From the NCBI RefSeq assembly GCF_001613465.1, contig NZ_BDCK01000041.1:62001-126000 (forward strand): a stretch of DNA of 64,000 nt, written 5' to 3'. Below are positions 22,615 to 32,226 of this stretch, in pieces. The stretch comes from Nocardia niwae NBRC 108934 = DSM 45340 (GTDB lineage: Bacteria > Actinomycetota > Actinomycetes > Mycobacteriales > Mycobacteriaceae). The translations under genes and the position numbers were made by a program. Below the pieces are notes generated by a model that worked only from the letters and a program-made list of their open reading frames with translations, was not told the origin of the DNA and searched no databases. The stretch's first letter is position 1. Every line of letters begins with the position of its first letter.

Positions 22615-23391
22615 TCAGCCGAAGCGACCGGAGATGTAGTCCTCCGTGGCCTTCTGCGACGGGTTGGAGAAGATCTTCTCGGTGTCGTCGATCTCGATCA
22701 GCTTTCCCGGCTTGCCCTGGGCTTCCAGGTTGAAGAAGCCGGTCTGGTCACTCACACGCGCTGCCTGCTGCATGTTGTGGGTGACGATGACGATGGTGAA
22801 TTCCTTCTTCAGCTCGGTGATCAGATCCTCGATCGCGAGGGTGGAGATCGGGTCGAGCGCCGAACAGGGCTCGTCCATGAGCAGCACGTCGGGCGACACC
22901 GCGATGGCACGTGCGATGCACAGACGCTGCTGCTGACCGCCGGAGAGGCCGCCGCCCGGCTTGTCCAGGCGGTCCTTGACCTCGTTCCACAGGTTGGCGC
23001 CGCGCAGGGAGCGCTCGGCGACCTCGTCGAGTTCCTTCTTGTTGCGCACGCCCTGCAGCTTCAGGCCGGCGACCACGTTGTCCCGGATGGACATGGTGGG
23101 GAACGGGTTGGGCCGCTGGAACACCATGCCGATCGTCCGGCGCACGCCCACCGGGTCGACCTGGTTGCCGTAGATGTCCTCGCCGTCCAGCATGACCGCG
23201 CCCTCGACCCTGGCATTCGGAGTCACCTCGTGCATGCGGTTGAGCGAACGCAACACCGTGGACTTGCCACAACCCGAGGGACCGATGAAGGCGGTCACAC
23301 TGCGCGGCAGCACGGTCAGCGAGACATCGGACACGGCATGGAACTTGCCGTAGTAGATGTTCAGATCTTTGACGTCGATCCGCTTGGCCAT
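22615..23391 (-). CDS. pstB: Phosphate ABC transporter ATP-binding protein
   Basis: A 258-aa ATPase of the high-affinity phosphate importer PstSCAB. Walker [11 protein letters not shown]-loop [12 protein letters not shown], signature [14 protein letters not shown], Walker [14 protein letters not shown] and switch [13 protein letters not shown] are all intact. PstB-specific features are the VDPVGVRR segment and the C-terminal [14 protein letters not shown]. Last gene of the operon, 21 bp after pstA. Confidence 0.97.
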   Translation of the reverse strand: MAKRIDVKDLNIYYGKFHAVSDVSLTVLPRSVTAFIGPSGCGKSTVLRSLNRMHEVTPNARVEGAVMLDGEDIYGNQVDPVGVRRTIGMVFQRPNPFPTMSIRDNVVAGLKLQGVRNKKELDEVAERSLRGANLWNEVKDRLDKPGGGLSGGQQQRLCIARAIAVSPDVLLMDEPCSALDPISTLAIEDLITELKKEFTIVIVTHNMQQAARVSDQTGFFNLEAQGKPGKLIEIDDTEKIFSNPSQKATEDYISGRFG

Positions 23392-23412
23392 TTTCGGTAA
23401 TCCGTTCCGCTT

Positions 23413-24315
23413 CTATCGGTTCCGGGTGAGCAGGCGGTTGAGGACCGCAGCCGCCAGGTACAGGAGGGCGATGATGATGATGAGGGTCAAAGCCGCGCCC
23501 CACACCCGCTCGCGTCCAGCTGCTTCGGGGTTGGCCAACTCCTGGTAGATCAACAGCGGCAGCGACGCCATGTTGCCGTCGAAGATGTTCATGTTGATCG
23601 ACTTGCTGTAGCCCACGAGCACCAGCACGGGAGCGGTCTCGCCCATCACTCTGGCGATGGCCAGCAGGATGCCGCTGATCATGCCGGGCAACGCGGTCGG
23701 CACCACGATCCGCAGGATGGTCTTCCACTTCGGGATACCGAGCGCGTAGGACGCCTCACGCAGTTCGTCGGGCACCAGCTTGAGCATTTCCTCGGTGCTG
23801 CGGACCACTACCGGCAACATCAGCAGCACCAACGCCAGCGACACCGCGAACGAGCTCTGCGGGAAACCGAGCGTCGCGATCCACAGCGCGAAGATGAACA
23901 ACGCCGCGACGATCGACGGCACACCGGCCAGGATGTCGACCATGAAGGTCGTGGTCTTGGCCAGCAGGCCGCGGCCGTACTCGACCAGATACACCGCGGC
24001 CATGATGCCGAGCGGCACCGCGATCACCGTGGCGACCAGCGACTGCACGATGGTGCCGTAGATGGCGTGATAGACGCCGCCCGCGACCTGATTGGGCAAC
24101 ACGCCCTTCAGCGAGTTCTGCCACCAGTCCGCCCGGAGCACAGCGCTGAAACCTTTGCTGATGACCATGAGCAGTACCCAGGCCAGCGGCACGAGCGCGA
24201 TGCCGAACGCCAGCCAGACCAAGCCGGTCGCGAGGTTGTTGCGCACCTTGCGCGACAGGCTCACATCCCGGAAGGTGGGCGGCTTGATCGGCCGGTCCAG
24301 AGTCGAGGAGGTCAT
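23413..24315 (-). CDS. pstA: Phosphate ABC transporter permease PstA
   Basis: A 300-aa inner-membrane permease with six spans and the EAA loop (ELREASYALGIPKWKTILRIVVPTALPG) that contacts PstB. The GRG/AR-MGETAPVLV region is typical of PstA. Start ATG 24315 overlaps the pstC stop by one base (TGATG), giving coupled translation. Confidence 0.96.
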   Translation of the reverse strand: MTSSTLDRPIKPPTFRDVSLSRKVRNNLATGLVWLAFGIALVPLAWVLLMVISKGFSAVLRADWWQNSLKGVLPNQVAGGVYHAIYGTIVQSLVATVIAVPLGIMAAVYLVEYGRGLLAKTTTFMVDILAGVPSIVAALFIFALWIATLGFPQSSFAVSLALVLLMLPVVVRSTEEMLKLVPDELREASYALGIPKWKTILRIVVPTALPGMISGILLAIARVMGETAPVLVLVGYSKSINMNIFDGNMASLPLLIYQELANPEAAGRERVWGAALTLIIIIALLYLAAAVLNRLLTRNR

Positions 24316-25364
24316 CACCCGTTCACCCTTCCGCCCGCGGCGAGTCGAGCCAGCGCATTCACGACGAAGGTCAGCGCGAACAGCACGAAGCCTGCCGCGA
24401 TGTAGGCGCCGGTCGGCAGCGGGGCGCTGAACTCCGCGGCCGCCGAAGCGATTTTCGAGGCGAAGGTGTAACCGCCGTCGAACACCGACCACTGTCCCGG
24501 CTGGGCGGCCGTCTTCAGCACGATCAGCACGGCGATCGTCTCGCCGAGCGCACGTCCGAGGCCGAGCATGGCGCCGGCGATCATGCCGCTGCGGCCGTAC
24601 GGCAGCACCGTCATCCGCACGACTTCCCACTTCGTGGCGCCGAGCGCCTGCGCCGCTTCGATGTGGGCGCGCGGGGTGAGGTTGAACACCTCACGACTGA
24701 CCGACGTGATGATCGGCAGGATCATCACCGCGAGCACGACGCCCGCGGTGAAGATCGTGCCGCCGCTGGCCAACGGGATGTTGCCGTCCGCGAACAGGAA
24801 CAGCCATCCCAGGTTGTCGTTCAAGAAGGTCTGGATCGGCTCCAATTGCGGAGCGAGCACCAGGATTCCCCACAGACCGAACACGATCGAGGGCACCGCC
24901 GCGAGCAGATCGACGATCACCGAGAACGGCCGCGCCAGCGACTTCGGCGCGTAGTGCGTCAGAAACAGCGCGATGCCGATGCCGATCGGAACGGCGAGCA
25001 CCAAGGCGAAGATCGAACTCAGCACCGTGACCATGAACAGATCCCGGATGCCGAACCGGAGGTGGTTGGCGTCCGAGGTGTTGAAGTCCGTGCTGGTGAA
25101 GAAGTTCGACTCGTTCGCCAGCACCGACGGCACCGCCCGGATGAGCAGGAACAGCGCGATCAATGCGATGGCGGCGACGATGATCGCACCCGCTGTCGTG
25201 GCCAGCGAGCGGAAGACGACCTCCGCTCGCGGGCTGTGCGGGCGGCTCTTCTTCGTGGCCGGGTCGGTACTCGGCTTGCTCGGCATGAGCGCAGTATCTC
25301 CGCCTGCTCGCTGGTCGGTCGAATCCGACTGGCCTGCGGCGGCAACCTCGTCGTGGACGGTCAT
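24315..25364 (-). CDS. pstC: Phosphate ABC transporter permease PstC
   Basis: A 349-aa inner-membrane permease. The cytoplasmic N-terminal tail (~45 residues) is polar; then come six membrane spans with the EAA motif ([27 protein letters not shown]) and the [14 protein letters not shown] helix. It pairs with PstA as the transport channel. It starts at ATG 25364, 12 bp after pstS. Confidence 0.96.
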   Translation of the reverse strand: MTVHDEVAAAGQSDSTDQRAGGDTALMPSKPSTDPATKKSRPHSPRAEVVFRSLATTAGAIIVAAIALIALFLLIRAVPSVLANESNFFTSTDFNTSDANHLRFGIRDLFMVTVLSSIFALVLAVPIGIGIALFLTHYAPKSLARPFSVIVDLLAAVPSIVFGLWGILVLAPQLEPIQTFLNDNLGWLFLFADGNIPLASGGTIFTAGVVLAVMILPIITSVSREVFNLTPRAHIEAAQALGATKWEVVRMTVLPYGRSGMIAGAMLGLGRALGETIAVLIVLKTAAQPGQWSVFDGGYTFASKIASAAAEFSAPLPTGAYIAAGFVLFALTFVVNALARLAAGGRVNG

Positions 25365-25376
25365 GTGGGACTGCTA

Positions 25377-26489
25377 TCAGGAGATGGCGTTGATTGCGGT
25401 GGTCAGCTTGGTCTTGAACTGCTCCGGGATCGGGATGTACCCGGCCTCGTCCAAGCCCTGCTGGCCGTTGGTGACCGCCGAGGTGAGGAAGGCCTTGACC
25501 GCCTTCGCCGTGTCGGCGTCGGAGTACTTCGAGCACACGATCTCGTAGGTCGGCATCACGATCGGGTACGCGCCCGCGACCGACGGCTTGTAGAACGAGG
25601 AGGTGTCGATGACCAGGTCGTTGCCCTGGCCGGAGATCTTCGCGGACTCGATAGCCTTGCCCGCCGACGCGACGCTCAGGGTCACCGGGTCCTTGCTCGC
25701 CGAGGTGATGATGCGGGCGATCGACAGATTCTGCGCCTTCGCGAAGGACCACTCGTTGTAGGTGATCGAGTTCTTGGTGGTCTTCACCGCGGCCGAAGTG
25801 CCTTCGTTGCCCTTCGAGCCTGCGCCCACGCCACCGTTGAAGGCCTTGCCCGCGCCCTTGCCCCAGGCGCCGTCGGAGGCGGAGTCCAGGTAGAGCTGGA
25901 AGTTGTCGGTGGTGCCCGACTCGTCGCTGCGGAAGATCACCGCGATCGGCTCGGACGGCAGCTTGGCGTTCGGGTTCAGCGCCTTGATCTCCGGGGCGTC
26001 CCAGGTGGTCACGGTGCCGTTGAAGATCTTGGCGGCGGTCGGGCCGTCCAGCGCGAGATCGGTCACGCCGTCGATGTTGTAGGTGATCGCGACCGGACCG
26101 AAGACGGTCGGCAGGTTCCACGCGGGCGAGCCGCAGCGGTCGGCGGCCTTCTTCGGCTCGTCCTTCTTCGCGCTCAGCGGCGAGTCGGAGCCACCGAAAT
26201 CGGTCTGGGCACCGATGAATTCGCTCACACCGGCGCCCGAGCCGCTCGAGGTGTAGTTGAGCGTGGCGCCGTCGCAGTTCTTCTCGTACGCGGCGATGAA
26301 GCGCTCCATCGCGTTCTTCTGCGCGGAGGAGCCGCTGGCCTTGAGGGCCTTCTTGCCGCCGCAGGCGACGTCGACCTTGGCCACGTTGCCCGTGTCGGCC
26401 GAGGTGTTGTCGTCGCTGCCACAGGCGGCCAGCGTCATGGCGCCGACGGCCAGCACACCAACGAGGGCGCTGCTGCGCTTGAGATTCAC
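25377..26489 (-). CDS. pstS: Phosphate-binding lipoprotein PstS
   Basis: A 370-aa periplasmic-side binding protein. The lipobox LAAC (Cys23) in [10 protein letters not shown] gives a membrane-anchored lipoprotein. Phosphate-contacting segments are visible: GSSAQ near the N-terminus, [10 protein letters not shown] and [11 protein letters not shown]. Start GTG 26489 follows GGAGGAAT. First gene of pstSCAB, with a Pho box ~150 bp upstream. Confidence 0.96.
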   Translation of the reverse strand: MNLKRSSALVGVLAVGAMTLAACGSDDNTSADTGNVAKVDVACGGKKALKASGSSAQKNAMERFIAAYEKNCDGATLNYTSSGSGAGVSEFIGAQTDFGGSDSPLSAKKDEPKKAADRCGSPAWNLPTVFGPVAITYNIDGVTDLALDGPTAAKIFNGTVTTWDAPEIKALNPNAKLPSEPIAVIFRSDESGTTDNFQLYLDSASDGAWGKGAGKAFNGGVGAGSKGNEGTSAAVKTTKNSITYNEWSFAKAQNLSIARIITSASKDPVTLSVASAGKAIESAKISGQGNDLVIDTSSFYKPSVAGAYPIVMPTYEIVCSKYSDADTAKAVKAFLTSAVTNGQQGLDEAGYIPIPEQFKTKLTTAINAIS

Positions 26490-26638
26490 TATTCCTCCGG
26501 AATGGCGTCCTACGCGTCCGGTCCCTCACCGGCCCGGACGGGTGCTGTGGTGCTGTTCGCGGGGAACTTGCGCACCAGGCAGCAGTGTGCTGCCCTCACA
26601 CAACCTAAAGTCACGTGGTTGACAGTTGGACCGACCTG

Positions 26639-26656
26639 AGTGAACGGAGAGTGAAC
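26639..26656 (-). promoter_or_regulatory. Pho box upstream of pstS
   Basis: Two identical AGTGAAC heptamers (26639-26645 and 26650-26656), i.e. GTTCACT direct repeats on the minus strand, with an 11-bp period. This is the standard spacing for actinobacterial PhoP/RegX3-type response regulators, and it faces pstS. Confidence 0.85.
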
Positions 26657-26730
26657 AGCCCGGCGCGATTGCAGCGGGTGGATGTGACGTTTGCCGCAGT
26701 TTTACTCGCGCGCATCCAGTCTGTCGCCTG

Positions 26731-27651
26731 TCAGTCAGCCTCCGGCGCGGCGTAGGCGACGTCGACGTGGGCCGGAGCGAAGCCGAGACGGGTATAAGTG
26801 CGCACCGCGGCGACGTTGTCGGCCTCGGTGTAGAGCAACGCCTCGGCCAACCCGCGGTCGCGCAGGTAGCGCAAACCGGCGAGGGTGAGCAGACGACCGA
26901 GTCCGCGGCCCTGCGCGGCCGGATCGATGCCGACCACGTAGACCTCACCGAGCGGTGGATTCTCCGCGTGATGCACCTTGGTCCAGTGGAATCCGAGCAG
27001 ACGAGCCGGAGCGGCCGGGTCGAACGCCAGGAACAGGCCCGCCGGATCGAACCACGACTCGGCGCGGCGGACCTCGATGTCGCGCTCGGTCCACCCGCCC
27101 TGCTCGGGATGCCAGGCGAAGGCGGCGCCGTTCACTCGCAGCAATTCCGCGTCGTCGGCGGGACCGGCGTAGGTGCGCAACACGATGTCGTCCGGGACCA
27201 CAAGTTCCGGTAGCTCTGGAGTTGCCAGAGGTCGTCGCATCTGCCACAGCTCGCGCGCCGTCCGTAGCCCGAGCCGGGCGGCAACGGCCTTGGCCGCCGG
27301 CCGGTCGCCGTGCGCCCAGACCCGCGCTCCCGGACCGCCCTCGGCGAGGGCCGCCGTGACCAGATCGGTACCCACGCCGTGCCCGCGCTGAGACGGGTCG
27401 ACGGCGACCTCGGCCATCGCGGGATGTTCGCCGTGCCGCGGAACGAGATTGGCGTAACCGGCGATCGCGCCGTCGCGCCACGCGAGCAGATGGCGCGCTC
27501 CGGCGTGGTCGTCCGACGTCAGTGACAGCACGGCCTGCTCCGAGATCGGGGCGACCCCGTCGGCCTCGGTGGCGCGGGCCAGCAGGCCGCTGATCTCCTG
27601 CGCCGTGTCCGCGTCGGGACGGTCGGTCCACTGTGTCGTCGCGCCGCTCAT
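26731..27651 (-). CDS. mshD: Mycothiol synthase
   Basis: A 306-aa protein with two GNAT domains. It acetylates Cys-GlcN-Ins to mycothiol, the main low-molecular-weight thiol of actinobacteria. The C-terminal GNAT acetyl-CoA loop is clear (VVGIDPAAQGRGLGRLLTLAGL, ending GLAEALLYTEADN), and the N-terminal one is VAVDPSQRGHGVGTDLV. The FAWHPEQGGWTERDI segment is characteristic of MshD. Neighbour of the GlnR-type gene, as in Rv0818-Rv0819. Confidence 0.95.
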   Translation of the reverse strand: MSGATTQWTDRPDADTAQEISGLLARATEADGVAPISEQAVLSLTSDDHAGARHLLAWRDGAIAGYANLVPRHGEHPAMAEVAVDPSQRGHGVGTDLVTAALAEGGPGARVWAHGDRPAAKAVAARLGLRTARELWQMRRPLATPELPELVVPDDIVLRTYAGPADDAELLRVNGAAFAWHPEQGGWTERDIEVRRAESWFDPAGLFLAFDPAAPARLLGFHWTKVHHAENPPLGEVYVVGIDPAAQGRGLGRLLTLAGLRYLRDRGLAEALLYTEADNVAAVRTYTRLGFAPAHVDVAYAAPEAD

Positions 27652-27777
27652 CGGCCTCCGTTCCTCGAGCCGGTGGACCCCGCTGGGGATCCACTGTTGG
27701 CAACGTCGTAGCGGTGGCGGACATTTCGGCCGGGAACGGTGCGGGCACCGCCGCGACCGGCCACCGTCCGCCGGAGA

Positions 27778-28608
27778 TTACTGCGCGGAGCCGTTGACCG
27801 GGGTGAGCGGCGAATCGTCGGTGCCCTCGTTGTCCTCGTCCGGGAAGTTCACCGGCTCGCCTTTGGCCGACGCTCGCGACGGACGAACCGCCTTGTAGCC
27901 GACATTGCGCACGGTGCCGATCAGCGACTCGTATTCACTGCCGAGTTTGGCGCGCAACCGCCGCACGTGCACGTCCACGGTGCGGGTACCGCCGAAGAAG
28001 TCGTAACCCCACACTTCCTGCAGCAGTTGCGCGCGGGTGAACACCCGGCCCGCGTGCTGCGCGAGATACTTCAGCAGCTCGAACTCCTTGTAGGTGAGGT
28101 CGAGCGGGCGGCCACGCAACCGCGCGGTGTAAGTGCCCTCGTCGATCACCAATTCGCCGAGCGTGATCTTGCCGGTGTTCTCCGGACTGGCCACGCCGCC
28201 GTTGCGCCCGACCAGCAGCCGCAGCCGGGCGTCGAGCTCGGCGGGGCCGGTACCGGGCAGCAGGATGTCATCGAGTCCCCAGTCCGCGTTCACCGCGACC
28301 AGGCCGCCCTCGGTGAGCACCGCGACGACCGGCACCGAGGACCCGGTGCTGCCGAGCAGGCGGCACAGACCACGGGCCGCGGCCAGGTCGGTTCTGGCGT
28401 CCACCAGCGCGACGTCCGCGCTGCCTGCCTCGAGCAGGGAGGCCACTTCGGTCGGCGCAGGGCGCACGTTGTGCGCGAGCAACGCGAGCGAGGGCAACAC
28501 CGACTCGGGGTTGGGGTCGGAGGTAAGCAGGAGCAGCTCCACAGGCCCTCCTCCCATCTCGTAGCCACGCGGATGCGGCAGCATCGCCACGCCCGCGTCG
28601 CTAATCAC
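27778..28608 (-). CDS. glnR: GlnR-type OmpR-family transcriptional regulator
   Basis: A 276-aa orphan response regulator. The N-terminal receiver-like domain (about 23-135) keeps the Asp in VALVDARTD but lacks a complete acidic pocket, as known for GlnR. The C-terminal OmpR winged helix (about 150-245) contains [51 protein letters not shown] and [10 protein letters not shown]. GlnR controls nitrogen assimilation genes in actinobacteria, and this gene sits beside mshD exactly as Rv0818 does. The charged tail after ~245 is variable. The start may be M18 ([11 protein letters not shown]), since the first 17 residues are not conserved-looking. Confidence 0.88.
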   Translation of the reverse strand: MISDAGVAMLPHPRGYEMGGGPVELLLLTSDPNPESVLPSLALLAHNVRPAPTEVASLLEAGSADVALVDARTDLAAARGLCRLLGSTGSSVPVVAVLTEGGLVAVNADWGLDDILLPGTGPAELDARLRLLVGRNGGVASPENTGKITLGELVIDEGTYTARLRGRPLDLTYKEFELLKYLAQHAGRVFTRAQLLQEVWGYDFFGGTRTVDVHVRRLRAKLGSEYESLIGTVRNVGYKAVRPSRASAKGEPVNFPDEDNEGTDDSPLTPVNGSAQ

Positions 28609-28836
28609 AGGTAATCGGATGCAAGATTAGCGCGTAACTAGGCATGACCACGCATTCCGGGGTCCGCGGTCACACCGGTGGACACTGCGGAGCCGGACTC
28701 GGGCCAACCGATATGGTGCGTACATGGGTTACGTATCGGGCAGGCCCGCCACCGGCGGCGCGCCCGGCACGGCAACCGAACGCGCGCCGCGCGGCTCCCG
28801 GCCGCCGCGGCCCGAGACCCGGAGAGACGGGGGAGC

Positions 28837-29637
28837 ATGCGCAAGCTGATCATCGGCCTGCTGTGTCTGGCGGGGTTCGCCGTGGTCATCGACTTCAGCA
28901 CTGCGGCGTATTCGGAATATCGCGTTTCCCGGGCGTTGCGCGACGGCGCCGATCTCACCGCGGATCCAGAGGTGACCATCCACGGCTTCCCCTTCCTCGG
29001 TCAGGCATGGGACAGCCGCTACGACCACGTGGAGATCAGGGCGCGCGCGAAGCGACTGGACATTCCCGGCGAGATCGCGCTGGAGGCGACGCTGACCGGG
29101 GTGCGGCTGCCGGTCGGCGAACTCGTCGACGGCAGCCTGCGCGGTGTCCCCGTGGAGCGGGTCGACAGCCGGTTGCGGGTGGAGCCGACCGAACTCGGCA
29201 GGCTGTTCGCCATCCCCGATCTGCAGGTGCATTCGCGGCCCGCCGACAAGTCCGACGGGACCGGCGGATCGGGTGGTTCCGGCATGACCACCACCGGAGC
29301 TCTGGTGCTCACCGGCACCCTCCCGGAGACGCCGGGCGCGCAGTACGGCGGGGAAAAGGTCAGTGTGCAGGCCGAGCTGTCGCTAGACGGCGACCAGGTG
29401 AAGATCGTGGCGACCGGCTTCTACCGCGGCCCGCCCGGCACGGAGACCATGCCTGTGGCGGTGATCACCGAGGCCGATCGGCCCGCGGTCCTCGCCCGGT
29501 TCACCCGTACCATCGACACCAAGGAGTTGCCGTTCGGTGTCCGGCCCACCAAGGTCTCCGCTCAGGGCGGCCAGATCGTCGTGGAGGGCAAGGGCGTGAA
29601 CGTCACGATCGACCTAGACCGATTGCAGCGACCATGA
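28837..29637 (+). CDS. lmeA: LmeA-like DUF2993 lipoglycan maturation protein
   Basis: A 266-aa exported protein with N-terminal signal/anchor MRKLIIGLLCLAGFAVVID, then a DUF2993 domain (VTIHGFPFLGQAWDSRYDHVEIRA is the recognisable block). In mycobacteria the orthologue at this position (Rv0817c) is needed for full mannan elongation of lipomannan. ATG 28837 is preceded by GGGGGAG; upstream in-frame codons do not look like protein. It overlaps the next gene by 4 nt (ATGA), so the two are coupled. Confidence 0.85.
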   Translation: MRKLIIGLLCLAGFAVVIDFSTAAYSEYRVSRALRDGADLTADPEVTIHGFPFLGQAWDSRYDHVEIRARAKRLDIPGEIALEATLTGVRLPVGELVDGSLRGVPVERVDSRLRVEPTELGRLFAIPDLQVHSRPADKSDGTGGSGGSGMTTTGALVLTGTLPETPGAQYGGEKVSVQAELSLDGDQVKIVATGFYRGPPGTETMPVAVITEADRPAVLARFTRTIDTKELPFGVRPTKVSAQGGQIVVEGKGVNVTIDLDRLQRP

Positions 29638-30077
29638 TCCAACTCACCATTCTGGCAGTGGTACTGCTCGCCGCGCTGGCGGTGGGCATCCTGCTGCGCC
29701 GGCGCGACGGCAAGGTCCGCGCGGCCGACGGCATCGACCTGTCCGACTCCGCCCGCGCGCAACTGCTGGCGTCCGTGGGCGTGACCGGCGCCGGTCCGGC
29801 GGTGCTGCATTTCTCCGCCGACTGGTGCGGGCCGTGCGATGCCGTTCGCCGAGTGGTTGCCAATGTCACCGATCAGCTCGCGGCGTCGCCGCAGCCGCCG
29901 CAGGACATCGAGGTGGACATCGACGCCGAGCCCGCGCTCGCACGGGAGCTGAACGTCCTCTCGCTGCCCACCACATTCGTCTTCGACACCCAGGGCAGGG
30001 AGCGGTTCCGCATCTCCGGCGTGCCGAAGGCCACGGATCTGCACTCCGCGCTCGAGCCCCTGACCGCAGCCGCCTGA
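29634..30077 (+). CDS. thiX: Membrane-anchored thioredoxin-like protein (ThiX)
   Basis: A 147-aa protein. One membrane segment at 2-21, then a thioredoxin fold at ~50-145 with the active site WCGPC (FSADWCGPCDAV) and cis-Pro in LSLPTTFVF. It probably acts in thiol exchange next to the sulfurtransferase genes. ATG 29634 overlaps the lmeA stop. Orthologue: Rv0816c. Confidence 0.9.
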   Translation: MIQLTILAVVLLAALAVGILLRRRDGKVRAADGIDLSDSARAQLLASVGVTGAGPAVLHFSADWCGPCDAVRRVVANVTDQLAASPQPPQDIEVDIDAEPALARELNVLSLPTTFVFDTQGRERFRISGVPKATDLHSALEPLTAAA

Positions 30078-30155
30078 GCTGCGGTGACAACTCCCCTGGA
30101 CGGATGTGATCCACCCCGGGTCCAATTTCCCCGCCGAATTGGGTAAACTGCTCAC

Positions 30156-30242
30156 GTGCTTTCCAACCACGAGCTGATGCTCACCCGACGCCGCACAGTG
30201 GATCTGTGTCGGCTCGGTGGTTGTTGCTGCCTGTGCCGCTGA
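30156..30242 (+). CDS. Cysteine-rich leader peptide (putative attenuator)
   Basis: A 28-aa frame from GTG 30156 (or ATG 30177) with LTRRRTVDLCRLGGCCCLCR at its end: four Cys within the last seven residues, plus one earlier. It is the type of actinobacterial leader peptide found just upstream of sulfur-assimilation and sulfurtransferase genes, where ribosome stalling on Cys codons at low Cys-tRNA is proposed to tune downstream expression. TAAACT at 30143-30148 could be a -10 box, giving a nearly leaderless mRNA. It lies 123 bp before the DUF4395 gene. Confidence 0.8.
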   Translation: MLSNHELMLTRRRTVDLCRLGGCCCLCR

Positions 30243-30364
30243 TCGGTCGGCTCTTCCGGATTTCCTGACGCCGACCCCTGTCCGCCGCGCGAGTGATCTC
30301 ACGATCCCCCGGCGAATTGGCAAATCTTCAGTCATCGGACTTATTCAGCGCAGGAGTACGCACA

Positions 30365-30859
30365 ATGTCCACCGAGATCCGTAACAGTTCCGAAGCCATT
30401 CCCGTATCCGCCGACCAGGTCGACGTGCGCGGACCGCGATTCGCCGCCTGGGTGACCACCGGCGCCCTCGTCGTCGTCCTGCTCGCCGCCGCGGTCTCGC
30501 CGGGAGCCGCGGCGGTGTTGATCGCCCTGCAGACCATCGTCTTCGCGGTCGGCGCGGCTCTCGGTCCGCGCCGTCACCCGTACGGCCGGATCTACGCCGC
30601 CTTCGTCGCGCCGCGTCTCGCACCGACCAGTGAGACCGAGCCGACGGCTCCGCTGCGGTTCGCGCAACTGCTCGGTTTCGTCTTCGCGGCCGTCAGCCTG
30701 CTGGGCTTCGCGCTCGGCTCCACAGTCGTCGGCGCGGTGTTCGCCGGCTTCGCCCTGTTCGCGGCGTTCTTGAACGCGGCGTTCGGGATCTGCTTGGGTT
30801 GCCGGATCTATCCGCTGGTAGCCCGCCTCCGCCGGAGCCCGTCACCGGCATCGAACTGA
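30365..30859 (+). CDS. DUF4395 membrane protein
   Basis: A 164-aa protein with about four membrane spans and the family's terminal FLNAAFGICLGCRIYPL, in which a CLGC pair ends the last helix. DUF4395 proteins cluster with, or are fused to, thioredoxins and sulfurtransferases; role in thiol/sulfane sulfur handling is inferred. ATG 30365 follows CAGGAG. Located between the Cys-rich leader and the rhodanese gene. Confidence 0.82.
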   Translation: MSTEIRNSSEAIPVSADQVDVRGPRFAAWVTTGALVVVLLAAAVSPGAAAVLIALQTIVFAVGAALGPRRHPYGRIYAAFVAPRLAPTSETEPTAPLRFAQLLGFVFAAVSLLGFALGSTVVGAVFAGFALFAAFLNAAFGICLGCRIYPLVARLRRSPSPASN

Positions 30860-30888
30860 CCCTGCACGTCATCTCTGAAAGGAAAACA

Positions 30889-31722
30889 ATGGCTCGCTCC
30901 GATGTCCTGGTCTCCGTTGACTGGGCCGAAGAGAACCTCAACGCCCCCGGCGTGGTCTTCGTCGAGGTCGACGAGGACACCTCCGCCTACGACGGTGGTC
31001 ACATCGAGGGTGCCGTCCGGCTCGACTGGAAGAAGGACCTGCAGGATCAGGTTCGTCGTGACTTCGTGAACCAGGAGCAGTTCTCCGACCTGCTCTCGGC
31101 GCGCGGCATCTCGAACGACGACGAGGTCATCCTGTACGGCGGCAACAACAACTGGTTCGCCGCGTACGCCTACTGGTACTTCAAGCTGTACGGCCACAAC
31201 AACGTCAAGCTGCTCGACGGTGGCCGCAAGAAGTGGGAGCTCGACGGCCGTCCGCTGTCCACCGAGCCGGTGAACCGGCCCGCCACCCAGTACAAGGCGT
31301 CGGCGCCCGACCTGAACATCCGCGCCTTCCGCGACGAGGTCATCGCGGCCATCGGCACCAAGAACCTGGTCGACGTGCGTTCGCCCGACGAGTTCACCGG
31401 CAAGATCCTGGCGCCCGCCCACCTGCCGCAGGAGCAGAGCCAGCGTCCGGGCCACATCCCCGGCGCGATCAATGTGCCGTGGAGCAAGGCCGCGAACGAG
31501 GACGGCACCTTCAAGTCCGACGCCGAACTGACCGAGATCTACAAGGAAGCGGGCCTGGACGGCGAGAAGGAGACCATCGCCTACTGCCGCATCGGCGAGC
31601 GTTCCTCGCACACCTGGTTCGTGCTGCAGGAACTGCTCGGCCACCAGAACGTCAAGAACTACGACGGGAGCTGGACCGAGTACGGCTCCCTCGTCGGCGC
31701 CCCGATCGAGTTGGGAGAGTAA
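30889..31722 (+). CDS. cysA2: Thiosulfate sulfurtransferase (two-domain rhodanese)
   Basis: A 277-aa cytoplasmic enzyme with tandem rhodanese domains (about 5-130 and 150-275). The active-site loop CRIGERSSHTWF carries the catalytic Cys in the C-terminal domain. It moves sulfane sulfur from thiosulfate or similar donors to acceptors. AAAGGAAA precedes ATG 30889. Orthologue: the CysA2/CysA3 duplicates of M. tuberculosis, also coupled to a DUF1416 gene. Confidence 0.95.
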   Translation: MARSDVLVSVDWAEENLNAPGVVFVEVDEDTSAYDGGHIEGAVRLDWKKDLQDQVRRDFVNQEQFSDLLSARGISNDDEVILYGGNNNWFAAYAYWYFKLYGHNNVKLLDGGRKKWELDGRPLSTEPVNRPATQYKASAPDLNIRAFRDEVIAAIGTKNLVDVRSPDEFTGKILAPAHLPQEQSQRPGHIPGAINVPWSKAANEDGTFKSDAELTEIYKEAGLDGEKETIAYCRIGERSSHTWFVLQELLGHQNVKNYDGSWTEYGSLVGAPIELGE

Positions 31723-31727
31723 TCGAC

Positions 31728-32033
31728 ATGTGTGCAGCACCTACCCAGGGTCAGGCCATCCCGGCCGGCGTCGACGTGGAGAAGGAGACGGTCATCACCG
31801 GCCGCGTCCTGAGCACCGACGGCCAGCCGGTGGGCGGGGCGTTCGTGCGCCTGCTCGACGGCAACGGTGATTTCACCGCCGAGGTCGTCGCGTCGGGCAC
31901 CGGTGACTTCCGGTTCTTCGCGGCTCCCGGCTCGTGGACCGTCCGTGCGCTGTCCTCGGCGGGCAACGGCTCCGCCGAGGTCCGCCCCGAAGGCGCGGGC
32001 ATCCACGCGGTCGACGTCGCGGTCGCCAAGTAA
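31728..32033 (+). CDS. sseC: DUF1416 protein (SseC)
   Basis: A 101-aa protein with the family pattern MCAAPTQGQ at the start and a transthyretin-like beta fold (TVITGRVLSTDGQPVGGAFV, then GSWTVRALSS). Always paired with the rhodanese gene in mycolata; it begins 5 nt after it. Exact function unknown, presumed in sulfur transfer. Confidence 0.9.
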   Translation: MCAAPTQGQAIPAGVDVEKETVITGRVLSTDGQPVGGAFVRLLDGNGDFTAEVVASGTGDFRFFAAPGSWTVRALSSAGNGSAEVRPEGAGIHAVDVAVAK

Positions 32034-32050
32034 GACCTCGCACTCGTCGA

Positions 32051-32096
32051 ACGGCCCCGGTCGCTTACCGCTCCGCGGAAGCACCGGGGCCGTTTG
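32051..32096 (+). terminator. Terminator after the sulfur cluster
   Basis: 11-bp perfect stem ACGGCCCCGGT / ACCGGGGCCGT with a 21-nt loop that itself folds (CCGCTCCGCGG), followed by TTTG. Confidence 0.8.
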
Positions 32097-32130
32097 CGTG
32101 CCTCCACAGCGGGGTCGTTAGACTCGAAAC

Positions 32131-32226
32131 GTGGTCCTCTTCTTCGAGATTCTGCTGGTGGCCGTGGCCGTGCTGATCGGCTGGTTCGGCCTCTACGTCT
32201 TCTACCGGCTGTTCACCGAATCATGA
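32131..32226 (+). CDS. 31-aa single-span membrane protein
   Basis: GTG 32131 to TGA 32226. The sequence [19 protein letters not shown] continues [12 protein letters not shown], one clear membrane helix with a short polar tail. The next gene starts inside its stop (ATGA), a strong sign that it is translated. TAGACT at 32119-32124 fits a -10 box, which would give a leaderless transcript. Function unknown; possibly a small subunit or anchor for the nitrobindin-like protein. Confidence 0.75.
   Translation: MVLFFEILLVAVAVLIGWFGLYVFYRLFTES

Noticed and set aside
24663-26639. Long plus-strand open frame opposite pstC/pstS
   Set aside because: Composition is that of an antisense shadow; the minus-strand pst genes carry all family motifs.
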